DNA of 64,000 nucleotides from Hydrangea macrophylla (lineage: Eukaryota > Streptophyta > Magnoliopsida > Cornales > Hydrangeaceae), in assembly GCA_033977485.1 (NCBI GenBank), contig CM066988.1, forward strand, positions 6,365,501 through 6,429,500, in the 5' to 3' direction. Both the position numbers and the translations under genes were made by a program. Numbering within the stretch: position 1 is the first letter of the stretch; each line of letters starts with the position of its first letter. The notes under the pieces are model-generated. The model was given only the letters and a program-made list of their open reading frames with translations, was not told the origin of the DNA and made no database searches. Positions 46,000 to 55,398 of this stretch are shown here, piece by piece.

Positions 46000-47435
46000 T
46001 GACACGAATAAAATATTGTGCGCTCTTGTGCGCAACACCCAAGTGTAGGTGATCGTACAAGTAATATAGAACAAGAAATCCAGGTCAAGGAAGGATTAGA
46101 TTATTAAGATGTTTTTACCCAAATTACTTCCTAAAAAATGAAAGGAAAAGATGATTTAAACTGGAGGGAAGTTATTATCTAAATGTAGCCTAACTAAATT
46201 AACTAAATTAATCCAAAGCACAATTAAAGCAATTTAAACTAACAAGTTACGAAAGTGTTAGGATTATGTGAATCCACATTAATTCCATCAACAACAATGT
46301 TTGAGAAAAGATATGGCATCCTAAACAATCCAAAACAAGCCTTCTTAAGTGTAAGTTTCATTAATGTTGTAAAACATCCTATAGTCGACATAAAGATGTG
46401 AAACGACTTCAATTAGTCCTTTTTATCAAGTCTGAGCAGAATTTTTCTGAGTATAAATCATCGATTTTATCCAACAAAACATTTATAGAAACCGATAGAT
46501 GAGGTGTCGATTATATCTAAAATCTCCAATATCAAGTTAAATAACATTATTCATATGAGAAAACTTGAGACCAGTAAATCTCGACTTGGATCACAAATAA
46601 AACTTTGTCATAAGGTTTTCTAATTAAGAACACACATGGAAGTTGATTTTATTAATGCTTCATTACAAAATCCTAACTAAAAATCTACTCTAACATACTA
46701 ATATTGAAATCGAAGCAATATAATGAAGTCAACATACTAATTAAACTAAAAACATATAAATAAAGAGAAAGAACAATAGAACCTGAATTAAATCGTAGCT
46801 TGGAACTGAAATCGCGAAGAAAAGTTGATGTTTACTTCAATACATTCATAAATCCTAACTATGGTGTATAGAAGAGAAAGAGAGGGAGGAAACTAATCTA
46901 ATATACCCATCTCCTACTCCTAAACTATCACTACCCTAAAATATAATGAAAGTTGCTGATTTTCATTCATAAACATGTATATATAATTAGTAGATGGGCC
47001 GGGCTTTTAATTTTCGCGCTGGGCTTTTCACTGCTTTTGACAACTTCGCGCACCGATGGGAGAATTGGCATATCTCTCTGCTAGGACCTCGGATTGACGT
47101 ACCATTTGCGGCCACACGTCCATAACTCGTCGAACTACAACTTCTATCTCTGGAATAATTTCAAAATTCCAAGTTTTTCAATGTCCAAAATGTCATTTTT
47201 CCAGCTACTGCTGTTATTTGCCTATTTATTTCTTATTTTTCTTGCAATGTTTCAACTCCATTTTTGTACAAGCATAGTATAACCTGTAAAAACAAATAAA
47301 TACACGTATTTTAATACTAACACTATAAAATCATATTATTCTCAAAACACGTGTAAAACTAGGGATTTTGGGGACTAAAATAAGAACGAATAACCATAAA
47401 TTGTGCTATGAATATGCAATATTTAGCTCTAACCA
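46000..47435 (-). repeat. 5' LTR of the non-autonomous element
   Basis: 1,436 bp, minus-strand start TGGTTAGAGC at 47435 and end TCGTGTCA at 46000. Closely matches the split 3' LTR; differences include small indels (for example an extra segment at 46275-46315 absent from the other copy). Confidence 0.85.
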
Positions 47436-47440
47436 GATAC
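47436..47440. repeat. Right target-site duplication GATAC
   Basis: Identical to 24763-24767; marks the insertion of the non-autonomous element into gag. Confidence 0.85.
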
Positions 47441-47799
47441 TCCCTTCGAAGTAAAGGTGAGTGACAATTTGGCATCATCACTGGCACATTTTATGGTAAA
47501 CGATTGGTAAAGGAAATGACCAAAACATTGACATTTTGGATCATATTTCCAAGTTGATCAAAAATTGGTGTCAACTGATTCACCAAATGATTTTACATTT
47601 CTTTACCAATTGTTGGTATTGACTCTTGTTGATTTGGGTTTTCATTACTTACCCCATTGTTTAAAGGGACATCCAAATTTTCGTTATGAGATTCTTGGTG
47701 TGAAGTGCTATCAACCTCTATATTCTCACCATTATTGGTGTTAACACCATTGTTGGTGTTCTTAACAGATCTATTGCTTCTAAGCGTTCTATTGGTCAT
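47441..47799 (-). pseudogene. gag N-terminus of the Athila-type host element
   Basis: The ATG at 47797-47799 opens MTNRTLRSNRSVKNTNNGVN followed by an Asn/Ser-rich leader (NTNNGENIEVDSTSHQ) and a stop near 47593. The frame is interrupted by the GATAC-flanked insertion at 47440 and the gag sequence resumes at 24767. The composition fits the disordered N-terminus of plant gypsy gag. Confidence 0.6.
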
Positions 47800-47806
47800 T
47801 TGACAC

Positions 47807-47828
47807 TCTAGTCCCATCGGGCGTGCCA
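47807..47828 (-). promoter_or_regulatory. Primer binding site of the Athila-type host element
   Basis: Minus-strand TGGCACGCCCGATGGGACTA, just after the LTR end. It is close to the TGGCACGCCCGGTGGGAC form seen in many plant gypsy elements. Confidence 0.65.
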
Positions 47829-47833
47829 AAATT

Positions 47834-47869
47834 TGTTTGGCTATTTATCCTTCGAAGGATTTTTATGAA

Positions 47870-47917
<48 letters not shown>

Positions 47918-48513
47918 CACGAGTGTGCCAGGCAAACAAGTTGCCAATGTGCTAGTGTAGATGCGTAAACCAAATGCACCTCATCAAGCCAATTATGACT
48001 GTTCGAATGCCTTAATTAAAAGGACTTCTATCGTGTAGAATTGACAAACAGTTGTATGATAAAATCTAGATTACCTATTAAATAAAAACTGTAAAATAGT
48101 AAAAGGAAGAAACTACTTTATTTAGAATGAAGTAAAGTACAAATCCTAACCTTGGATAGTACTTCGAAGTGGTATTCTACTCCTAAGGATAAGGAAAGAT
48201 ATGACAACAGAAGTGTATTCTGATGAGTAGTTTGCATGGTTGCATGTTTCTTTCTTCTCCATTACCTCTTCTATTTATAGATCTTCGAAGTAACTGCTTC
48301 CTCCAGTCACCACATGCTCCAATTGTTACTTCAAACTACCATAGTCTCTCTTCAACATGTGTCTCAGCAGTTGCCTTATGAAGTTAAACCTTGCTGAATG
48401 ACAAACTGCTCGCGCCCAGGTTGTCTATTTGAATCTCTCCACGTGTCGCACTTTTGTCTTCCTACATCACGTAGTGTGGTTGTCCCTTTGCACCCCCACC
48501 TGTTAATATATCA
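47834..48513 (-). repeat. 5' LTR of the Athila-type host element
   Basis: Ends CCAAACA at 47834 next to the PBS. A TATA box (CTATAAATAG, minus strand, near 48275-48285) lies inside, with TTCGAAG motifs around it. The start at 48513 (TGATATATTAAC) is a guess, since the partner LTR is not in the window. A (GT)n run at 47874-47914 lies within it. Confidence 0.5.
47874..47914. repeat. (GT)n microsatellite
   Basis: About 20 GT units inside the LTR, near its 3' end. Confidence 0.9.
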
Positions 48514-49141
48514 CTGGATTGGATTTTTATGGTACAAATAGATTGTGAAAAGACTTCATTAAAATGTCAGATCTAATGAAAAAATGCCAGATTTGATGGA
48601 TACAACATTGGATCTAACCACAGAACAATGAGATGAAGAGATCTAGAAGGAGAACTCACACAATAGTGAAAACCCTCATAAAGAGGGACTACACCCTCCT
48701 AACGAGGGACCATCCTGAATATAGACAAACTACACAAAGGAGAGAGCCACATGGAAGGAGAGCCCCTGAAAATGCTTCGTTCATGAGCAGGTGTGTTTAT
48801 AGAGAAAATTATTAATTTCTTATTTATTACAATCACTTTTTTTATCACTAAATCCATGTGTTGTGCTATGCAATACTAATGATGTGGCTATTAGAGAATG
48901 AAGTTAAAATCTTAGAATGACATATAAAGAATGGGGGATAGGGTCATGGTTTAATTCTTGAAATAAAGGGGAAAAAAACTAGATGAAGTATTATTTTTCA
49001 AAATGGACTCATCAAGATATTACATTTCATACTTGAAATTAATTTAGAATAGTGAATGTATTTATTCCATTTTAGAGTTTTCAGAAGGCCCCTTCAATGA
49101 ATTATGAATTGTGGCTAATACATTGCTCGTTAAAGTACTTT
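48514..49141. other. AT-rich sequence without recognised features
   Basis: Short frames only; none resembles a protein domain. It separates the LTR from the CACTA-like terminus. Confidence 0.4.
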
Positions 49142-49523
49142 CACCACAACAAAAATGGGCTTTAGCGACGAAACATGGCGACGAAATTTAAATTTTGTCG
49201 CCAAAAGTATAGTTTTAGTGACAAAATTAAATTTCGTCGCCTAAGAGGCTGAAAAAAACATAAATTTGGCGACGAAATTTCTATTTCGTCGCCTAAAGTG
49301 TCAATTTTGGCGACGAAATATAATTTCGTCACCTAAAGTGAGATCTATGGCGACTAAATAATATTTCGTCGCCAAAAGTGATGCCTATGGCGATGAAATA
49401 TTAATTCGTCGCCTAAAGTGAGTTCTAATGTGATGCCTATGGTGACGAAATAATATTTCGTCGCCAAAAGTGATGCCTATGAGACAAAATATTATTCGTC
49501 GCCAAAAGTGAGTTATAAGACCT
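49142..49523. mobile_element. CACTA-like transposon terminus with sub-terminal palindromes
   Basis: Starts CACCACAACAAAAATGGGC, close to the CACTACAA terminal motif of CACTA (EnSpm) elements. It then has seven or so units of GGCGACGAAAT...ATTTCGTCGCC, each an imperfect palindrome about 50 bases apart, typical of sub-terminal transposase-binding arrays. The other terminus is not in the window; the array is cut at 49523 by the viral sequence. Confidence 0.55.
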
Positions 49524-49695
49524 GCTGAGAGACCACCTGATTAGAGTCCTGACCAAACAATAAGACCTGCAGAAGGAGCGTAAGACGGGCATGAGCGGGG
49601 GGCAAAGGGTATGAGTCTTCTGGTATGAGTCTTCCTGGGTATGTGTTGAATAGTTGTCCTAGATTAAGGATTTTGTTTTGATTTAGCACCTTAAG

Positions 49696-51708
49696 ATGGA
49701 AAGACTATTTAGATCAAACTCAACAATAGGTTTTAGCTCTAGAACACCTTTTCCCACACTACCAGACATAGTTAATGAAGAAGAACATAGATTTGAAGAA
49801 GTTAACCAAGATTACAGTAATTGGAACATCCCTAGGATTTCCACTAGAGAAATTTATAAATCAAGTTGGACTAGTTTTAGAACTGATTACAATATTAAAA
49901 CAGTAGAGAAAACTTATAGTATTAATAAAGAATATGAAAAATGCCAACTTCTTAGCAGTGAATCAATCAAAAAACATAGATCTGATGGTTACAACTTCAT
50001 TCACTTAGGATTAATACAAGTTGCAGTCAAACCCCTTAGTCTCAAAGGAATAAATTCTTCAATTTTATTATGTCTTAGAGATGCCAGATTTTTGGATTTT
50101 ACTACTAGTATAATGGGAATGATGGAGTCAAGTCTGCATGCTGGTCCAGTTCATTTTAATTGTTTCCCAGATTTCCCTTTAAGTCTTAGTGATCCTCATT
50201 TGTTAAAAGCTTTAACATTAAACATTAAAACTGCTGGTCAAATTACTAATATGCATAGTGGTTCACAATGTCTTGCTTTAATTTACAGAATTTATTATAA
50301 ATGTATTAGAAGTAATCTTAATGTTCATGCTTTAGTTAAAAGTCCTAAAAATCAAACATTGCTTATGTTAGGAAGTTCAGAACATGCTAATATTCAAATC
50401 CCCAAAACCATCTTATGGAAAGATGTAGAGTTACCAGAATGTTGGATTTTAGAAAACGAAAATCATTCAAGTAATTTTGCTAGTAACAATAATATAGTTA
50501 ACTTAGAAAAAATTCAACAATTTAATGATGGAAAAGTTAGAATTAGTTTTGATGAACAACACATTAAGTTACCCTCTTTAAAAATTAGAGATTTTGATTC
50601 TAAGTCAAGTACATCACATATTTCTGAAAAGTCTAAAATTAAAAAAGATAAAGATCTTCTCAATGAAATTAATATTAAGTTAAAAGGAATCAAGACTACG
50701 GCACAAATTGATAGTCCTTGTTACCAAATTCCTAGTGAAGATAATAGTCCTACGTCCCCTACTCATTCAGATTTTCAAGGTCCTAATAAAGAGTTATTTA
50801 CTATAAGTAAAGAGTTTAAAATTGACATGAAAATATTAGAAGAAGAATTTAAAAATAATCATAAAATATTTAATTATGTTAGAGACTGGAGTTTAAAAGA
50901 AAGAAAAACTCACAAAAAGTATTGGTTAAGATATATGAATTTAGTTAAAAGAAATATATATCTTTTTGATTACTTAGAAAATTATCAAGATGAGTTCTAT
51001 GAATCAGAAAAGAAAATGAAAAAAGCATTAAAAGATGCTAGTAAGCAACCAACCATTAATAATTCTAAGCCTATTAAGCCTAAAAGAGAGACTAAACCCA
51101 CAAAGTCCATAAAAGAGTCTACAAAGTCTAAAGATAAAACAACTAGTAAACCAAAAAAGTCTAAAGATTCTAAGGAAGAAAGTATAAACGTTTTACACAA
51201 GAAAGAAGAACATGAAAACTTATTATTAGACTTAATAAGTAAGCTAGATAATGAAGATTTAAAGGTAACATATTTAAATAAGCTTAAAAATTTATTAAAA
51301 CAAGAAGAAACCAGTAAACAAAGTCATTCTACAATAAGTCTTGACAAAACATTAGAAAGATTTAATAAACCTAAGAAAGAAATCACAGTTCAAGATTTAC
51401 AAGTTGAAATAAAACAAGTCAAATCTGATATTAAAGAACTACAAGAACAAGTTACTAAATTAAATGAAGATCATGATGCTCCCCTTAATGATGATTCCAG
51501 TAATAAAGATAATTTGTCAAGTGGCGAAGATAGTGATAAAGAAGCAACTTCTCAGAGTAAAGAATTAGAACAACCTAGCACAGTCCAAGCCTTAAGTCAA
51601 ATACATTTACAAAAATGGCATTGTAAAGTAAAAATTATCATAAGTAAAGACTTACTGTGGCACTTATTGACTCAGGTGCTGATCTCAATTGTATTCAAGA
51701 AGGATTAA
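49696..51708 (+). CDS. Component A ORF1: movement protein plus Lys-rich/coiled-coil linker
   Basis: 670 residues. Residues about 90-230 hold a 30K-superfamily movement protein core, including the block LNIKTAGQITNMHSGSQCLA near 175. Such proteins move virus through plasmodesmata. Residues 300-490 are Lys/Ser-rich and probably disordered. From 496 a segment starting SINVLHKK and continuing LLLDLISKLDNE forms the linker that normally precedes protease, followed by a coiled-coil stretch (550-615). There is no coat-protein core and no zinc knuckle. The frame runs to 51708 and overlaps the protease frame, which lies one base back, so the polyprotein is broken or frameshifted here. The first about 377 residues are nearly identical to component B. 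Confidence 0.8.
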   Translation: MERLFRSNSTIGFSSRTPFPTLPDIVNEEEHRFEEVNQDYSNWNIPRISTREIYKSSWTSFRTDYNIKTVEKTYSINKEYEKCQLLSSESIKKHRSDGYNFIHLGLIQVAVKPLSLKGINSSILLCLRDARFLDFTTSIMGMMESSLHAGPVHFNCFPDFPLSLSDPHLLKALTLNIKTAGQITNMHSGSQCLALIYRIYYKCIRSNLNVHALVKSPKNQTLLMLGSSEHANIQIPKTILWKDVELPECWILENENHSSNFASNNNIVNLEKIQQFNDGKVRISFDEQHIKLPSLKIRDFDSKSSTSHISEKSKIKKDKDLLNEINIKLKGIKTTAQIDSPCYQIPSEDNSPTSPTHSDFQGPNKELFTISKEFKIDMKILEEEFKNNHKIFNYVRDWSLKERKTHKKYWLRYMNLVKRNIYLFDYLENYQDEFYESEKKMKKALKDASKQPTINNSKPIKPKRETKPTKSIKESTKSKDKTTSKPKKSKDSKEESINVLHKKEEHENLLLDLISKLDNEDLKVTYLNKLKNLLKQEETSKQSHSTISLDKTLERFNKPKKEITVQDLQVEIKQVKSDIKELQEQVTKLNEDHDAPLNDDSSNKDNLSSGEDSDKEATSQSKELEQPSTVQALSQIHLQKWHCKVKIIISKDLLWHLLTQVLISIVFKKD

Positions 51709-53567
51709 TCCCAACTAAGTATTATGAAAAAACCAGTGAACGTCTTAGTTCTGCTAATGGTAGTCAAATGCAGATTGAATATAAGTTATCCAGTGCTCAT
51801 GTCTGTCAAGACAAAGTCTGTTTTAGAACATCATTTATTCTAGTTAAAAACATGACTGATAGAGTTATTCTAGGAATACCATTTATAGTTTTACTTTACC
51901 CAATCACTGTTAATAATAATGGAATAACCACTTATGCATGTGGACAAAAGGTTCAATTTAAATTTCTTAATAAACCATTGCTTAGGGATCTAAATCGATT
52001 AAAGAATCAATCAGTTTTTAATAACAAGCATATTCTTTATTGTAAAACTTTACATTTAAAATCATTACAAGATGAAGTTAGGTATATTAAAATTGAAAAT
52101 CAATTAACCAGTAAACTACTTCAAACCAAAATAAAAGATTTTGAGTCAAGAATTATCAGTAATTTATGTTCTGATTTACCCAATGCCTTTTGGCACAGAA
52201 AAAAACATATAATTACCCTTCCCTATGTCAAAGATTTTAAGGAGTCAAATATCCCTACCAAAGCTAGACCAATTCAAATGAGTCAAGAAGATATGGAGTT
52301 ATGTAAACAAGAAATTAGTGAACTATTAGATAAAAAAATAATTCGTAAAAGTAAATCACCATGGTCTTGTCCTGCTTTTTATGTTAGAAAAAATGCAGAA
52401 TTAGAAAGAGGAACACCAAGGTTAGTCATCAATTACAAACCACTCAACAAAGTTTTGGAATGGATTAGGTATCCCATACCCAACAAGAGAGATTTAGTCA
52501 ATAGATTAGACAAAGCTGTTGTCTTCAGTAAATTTGATATGAAAAGTGGATTTTGGCAAATCCAAATTAATGAGAAAGATAGATATAAGACAGCCTTTAC
52601 TACCCCATTTGGACATTACGAATGGAATGTAATGCCTTTTGGCCTTAAGAATGCCCCTAGTGAATTTCAAAATATTATGAATGAAATATTTAACCCATTC
52701 AGTCATTTTTCAATTATTTACATTGATGATGTTCTCATTTTTTCAAAGTCAATTGATGAACATTGGAAACATTTAAATTCGTTTTTCAATACCATCAAAT
52801 CCAATGGTCTTGTTGTTTCAGCTTCAAAAATCAGTCTATTTCAATCAAAAGTCAGGTTTCTTGGTCATAACATTCATCATGGAAAAATCACTCCAATAGA
52901 TAGAGTCATCCAATTTGCTGATAAATTCCCAGATGAAATTTTAGACAAAACTCAGTTACAAAGGTTCTTGGGATCATTAAATTATATATCTGATTTTTAT
53001 CCCAATCTTCGTTCAAAGTGTAAACCTCTATTTGAAAGATTGAAATCCAATCCCCCTCCTTGGTCACATATTCATACTTCCATTGTTCAAGAAGTCAAAA
53101 AATATGTCAAGTCCTTGCCATGTCTTGGCATCCCTTCAGAAAAATCATTTAAAATTATCCAGACAGATGCTTCTGAATATGGTTATGGAGGAATTCTCCT
53201 TCAAAAAGTCAATGATTCATCCAAAGAGCAGATTGTTCGATTCCATTCTGGAATATGGAACAATGCACAAAATAATTACAGTACCATAAAGAAAGAAATT
53301 CTTTCTTTAGTGTTATGTATAAGTAAATTTCAAGATGATATTTTAAATCAAAAATTTCTAGTCAGAATTGATTGCAAAAGTGCAAAATTCATTTTAGAAA
53401 AAGATGTCAAAAATTTAGCTTCAAAACAAATATTTGCCAGATGGCAATCCATTTTGTCCATTTTTGATTTTGATATTGAATATATCAAAGGCAGTGACAA
53501 TTCAATCCCTGATTTTCTCACTCGTGAATTTTTACAGTACAAAGATGGAGGACAAGAAAAAGGATAA
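51648..53567 (+). CDS. Component A protease, reverse transcriptase and RNase H
   Basis: The open frame runs from just after a stop at 51645-51647 to 53567. It has no ATG near its start, so I treat it as the downstream part of a polyprotein. The aspartic protease has LIDSGADLN near 51663-51690 and ILGIPFI as its second core block. RT includes LVINYKPLN, FSKFDMKSGFWQI, MPFGLKNAP and the catalytic YIDD at 52719-52730. RNase H has IQTDASEYGYGG, the Glu in IKKEILSLV, and DCKSAKFIL, ending DFLTREF. Residues for catalysis are present. It would copy the pregenomic RNA into DNA using a tRNA primer. The frame relation to ORF1 (-1) is the main defect seen. Confidence 0.85.
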   Translation, partial: RLTVALIDSGADLNCIQEGLIPTKYYEKTSERLSSANGSQMQIEYKLSSAHVCQDKVCFRTSFILVKNMTDRVILGIPFIVLLYPITVNNNGITTYACGQKVQFKFLNKPLLRDLNRLKNQSVFNNKHILYCKTLHLKSLQDEVRYIKIENQLTSKLLQTKIKDFESRIISNLCSDLPNAFWHRKKHIITLPYVKDFKESNIPTKARPIQMSQEDMELCKQEISELLDKKIIRKSKSPWSCPAFYVRKNAELERGTPRLVINYKPLNKVLEWIRYPIPNKRDLVNRLDKAVVFSKFDMKSGFWQIQINEKDRYKTAFTTPFGHYEWNVMPFGLKNAPSEFQNIMNEIFNPFSHFSIIYIDDVLIFSKSIDEHWKHLNSFFNTIKSNGLVVSASKISLFQSKVRFLGHNIHHGKITPIDRVIQFADKFPDEILDKTQLQRFLGSLNYISDFYPNLRSKCKPLFERLKSNPPPWSHIHTSIVQEVKKYVKSLPCLGIPSEKSFKIIQTDASEYGYGGILLQKVNDSSKEQIVRFHSGIWNNAQNNYSTIKKEILSLVLCISKFQDDILNQKFLVRIDCKSAKFILEKDVKNLASKQIFARWQSILSIFDFDIEYIKGSDNSIPDFLTREFLQYKDGGQEKG

Positions 53568-54798
53568 CAAACTAGCAGTTATTCCTTCAACAGTCACTTC
53601 CCCTCCACCAGTCACCTCCCCAATTGGGTTAGTTAACAGATACCAAGTTCTTGGTTCTATTCACAGGCCCAGTTACCAGTCAGTTTTGGCAAAGCCTTCT
53701 TCCAGTCAATACTTAGTCAATGACCCATTTGCTGTTCAGCCCATTCAAACAATAGTTAACAGACCAGTTCAAACACCCAGAACAGATTACATAGTAAAAC
53801 CCAGCCCAGTCCATTTGTTCTGGATTGAGCCACACCAAAATCATATTAAAAACCCAGTTGATTTAGTCAAGCTCACTTTTCCAGTTGGTTGGCATTTCCT
53901 TCCTAAAAGCCCAGAAAAATCCCTTAGTTACTATAGAGACATTTTGTACTCTACTGATTCTATCAGAGTTGTTTCAGTCAAAGAAAATGCCAATGATAAG
54001 TCAATCCCAGAAGAGGAAAAGAAAATTCTATATCACAAGTTATACATCAATAAAATTATTTCTAGTAAAGAATGGGGTTCCCACCCATGCTTTCTTAAGT
54101 TACTTCCCAATCAAACTAAATATAATTATTTTGATTATATTGATGCTTGGTTTTACACTTTCTTGCACCAAAATGAAACATTCACCCACTCTTGGTATGT
54201 CAATTTTGATACCAAATTCAAAAGTCAGTTACCCACTTGGTTCCTTCAATGGTGGTCCCGGCATGGCCCCATACCAGATCTTTTCCCTCAAGATCTCCAG
54301 GATATGGTCAAATACTTCTCCACCAAGTATACAGTAAATGGACACAACACCCAGTTCCCTATTTTCCTTTTATTTACAAGTAAATACAAAGTTCCATGGA
54401 TTTTGAAATGGCAGTATCAGATGCAGAATAATACTGTTCAGAGACAATATTCAGTTAAATGGTGGGATAAATTTGGTCACCAAAGGATTATTAATCAAGT
54501 AAACCTCGAGTTTCCACCAGTAATCAGCCCTCCTATTCCAATCACAGGCCCCATGGCTAAATGCACAATTACCGGCCCTACAGACAAATCAAAGCCCAAA
54601 GTCAAGTCAAGTTCCAGGCAGTCCAATGCACAGTTAATGGCTTTGGCCCAACAGATTATTTCCCAAATTAGTCAAAATGATCAAGATGAGGACAGTCATA
54701 GTTCTGAAGGATCATGCTCAGTTGCACAGCCTTTGGATCCTTATCTCAGTTCAACATTTCAAGATGCTCAGGATCCCTTTGAGGAAAGTCAAGAATAG
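53545..54798 (+). CDS. Component A ORF2, unknown protein
   Basis: The ATG at 53545 (MEDKKKDNKLAVIPS) overlaps the RNase H frame by 23 bases; the frame is open further upstream, but this ATG fits the usual short overlap. 417 residues. The N-terminal 90 are Pro/Ser/Val-rich. A central folded part (about 95-345) is rich in Trp and Tyr, with WHFLPKSPEKSLSYYRDILY, YFDYIDAWFYTFLHQNETF, WFLQWWSRHGPIPDLFP and VPWILKWQYQ. The C-terminus is Gln/Ser/acidic. Florendoviruses are described with a second ORF of unknown function here, and this fits. No enzymatic motif is recognised. Confidence 0.75.
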   Translation: MEDKKKDNKLAVIPSTVTSPPPVTSPIGLVNRYQVLGSIHRPSYQSVLAKPSSSQYLVNDPFAVQPIQTIVNRPVQTPRTDYIVKPSPVHLFWIEPHQNHIKNPVDLVKLTFPVGWHFLPKSPEKSLSYYRDILYSTDSIRVVSVKENANDKSIPEEEKKILYHKLYINKIISSKEWGSHPCFLKLLPNQTKYNYFDYIDAWFYTFLHQNETFTHSWYVNFDTKFKSQLPTWFLQWWSRHGPIPDLFPQDLQDMVKYFSTKYTVNGHNTQFPIFLLFTSKYKVPWILKWQYQMQNNTVQRQYSVKWWDKFGHQRIINQVNLEFPPVISPPIPITGPMAKCTITGPTDKSKPKVKSSSRQSNAQLMALAQQIISQISQNDQDEDSHSSEGSCSVAQPLDPYLSSTFQDAQDPFEESQE

Positions 54799-55398
54799 GC
54801 ATCCAATGCCTTGGAATTAACCATGGTTAATGCAAAAGTTTCCCGGTGAAACTCCCATTAACACCTGGTAAATTCTGAGGTTAAAAGGACATCAGTCAAA
54901 TCAGTCTTTCGGCCACAGTAACCGACAGCTTTTCAGATTCCGCGTGATCAAACAGTTACAAGACAGTCTACTGTTCATCAACAGTCATCCCATGTGACAC
55001 TCCAGCTTTCCAGAAGACCTTTACAGCTCATTTCCCATTCACGAGCCCAACAGGATCCTTTTGAAGGCTATAAATCAACACCTTAGTTCACAGTTAAGGG
55101 AGGCTCATTTTTTTTTGAGAGTTCAAGACTTCAATTGAGGAACAAAAACTTCCTTTGAAGACTTCTTTGAGAGTTTAGAGAGTTGACGTGAGGTTCTCTT
55201 TGAGAATTAATTCTTCTACTTCTCTCATATTTATCCAGTTCATAGTCTGTAAAGCTTGATGTACCATTCAGTACTTGCTCAGTAATATAATCTGTAAGTT
55301 TCAGTTATTTCTTGTGTTTACTGTCTTCTAATTATCTGTGTCTTTCTTCTTCTCTTTGTGCTACTCTGATTTAATGGTATCTGCTTCCCCTATTGGTA
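54799..55398 (+). promoter_or_regulatory. Component A 3' intergenic region with pregenomic promoter
   Basis: TATAAAT at 55069-55075 in GGCTATAAATCAACACC. Upstream is a region shared almost base for base with both copies of component B. Downstream the sequence continues to the PBS start. This is the expected place of the promoter that drives the terminally redundant RNA of a pararetrovirus. The leader after the TATA box is CT-rich and has a T run at 55110. Confidence 0.65.

Larger units (their letters stand above)
24768..47435 (-). mobile_element. Non-autonomous Athila-like LTR retroelement (level 1 of the nest)
   Basis: A complete element on the minus strand: 5' LTR 47435-46000, PBS 45974-45996 (TGGCGCCGTTGCCGGGGAA type), internal region 45999-42082, polypurine tract 42082-42089, 3' LTR 42081-40819 continuing at 24951-24768. 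Both ends carry GATAC. Without the copia array it is about 6.8 kb. The inside has no protease, RT, RNase H or integrase. It has only a Tyr/Gln-rich ORF, acidic ORF pieces and an ORF ending LEPDICWGEL. It must rely on enzymes from another element, probably an Athila-type one given the PBS and 3' region similarity. Confidence 0.85.
49524..55398 (+). mobile_element. Endogenous pararetrovirus (Florendovirus-like), component A
   Basis: Order on the plus strand: part of the leader (from GCTGAGAGACC at 49524), movement-protein ORF with Lys-rich linker, protease-RT-RNase H, an overlapping unknown ORF, and a 3' region with a TATA box. Compared with component B, the first about 130 bases of the leader, including the PBS, are missing. 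The end reads through ...CCCCTATTGGTA, that is, into the first five bases of the PBS, as expected if copied from a circular or terminally redundant form. No coat-protein domain is present. Including the missing leader the unit would be about 6.0 kb. The family assignment rests on domain order and PBS; the genus is from memory of published endogenous florendoviruses. Confidence 0.85.

Noticed and set aside
48633..48815. Basic 60-residue frame between the LTR and the CACTA-like end
   Set aside because: No domain, no promoter context; length compatible with chance in this composition.
49696..51708. Component A ORF1 as a coat protein
   Set aside because: No coat-protein core or CCHC knuckle is present; the Lys-rich and coiled-coil parts are linkers that flank the coat protein in component B.
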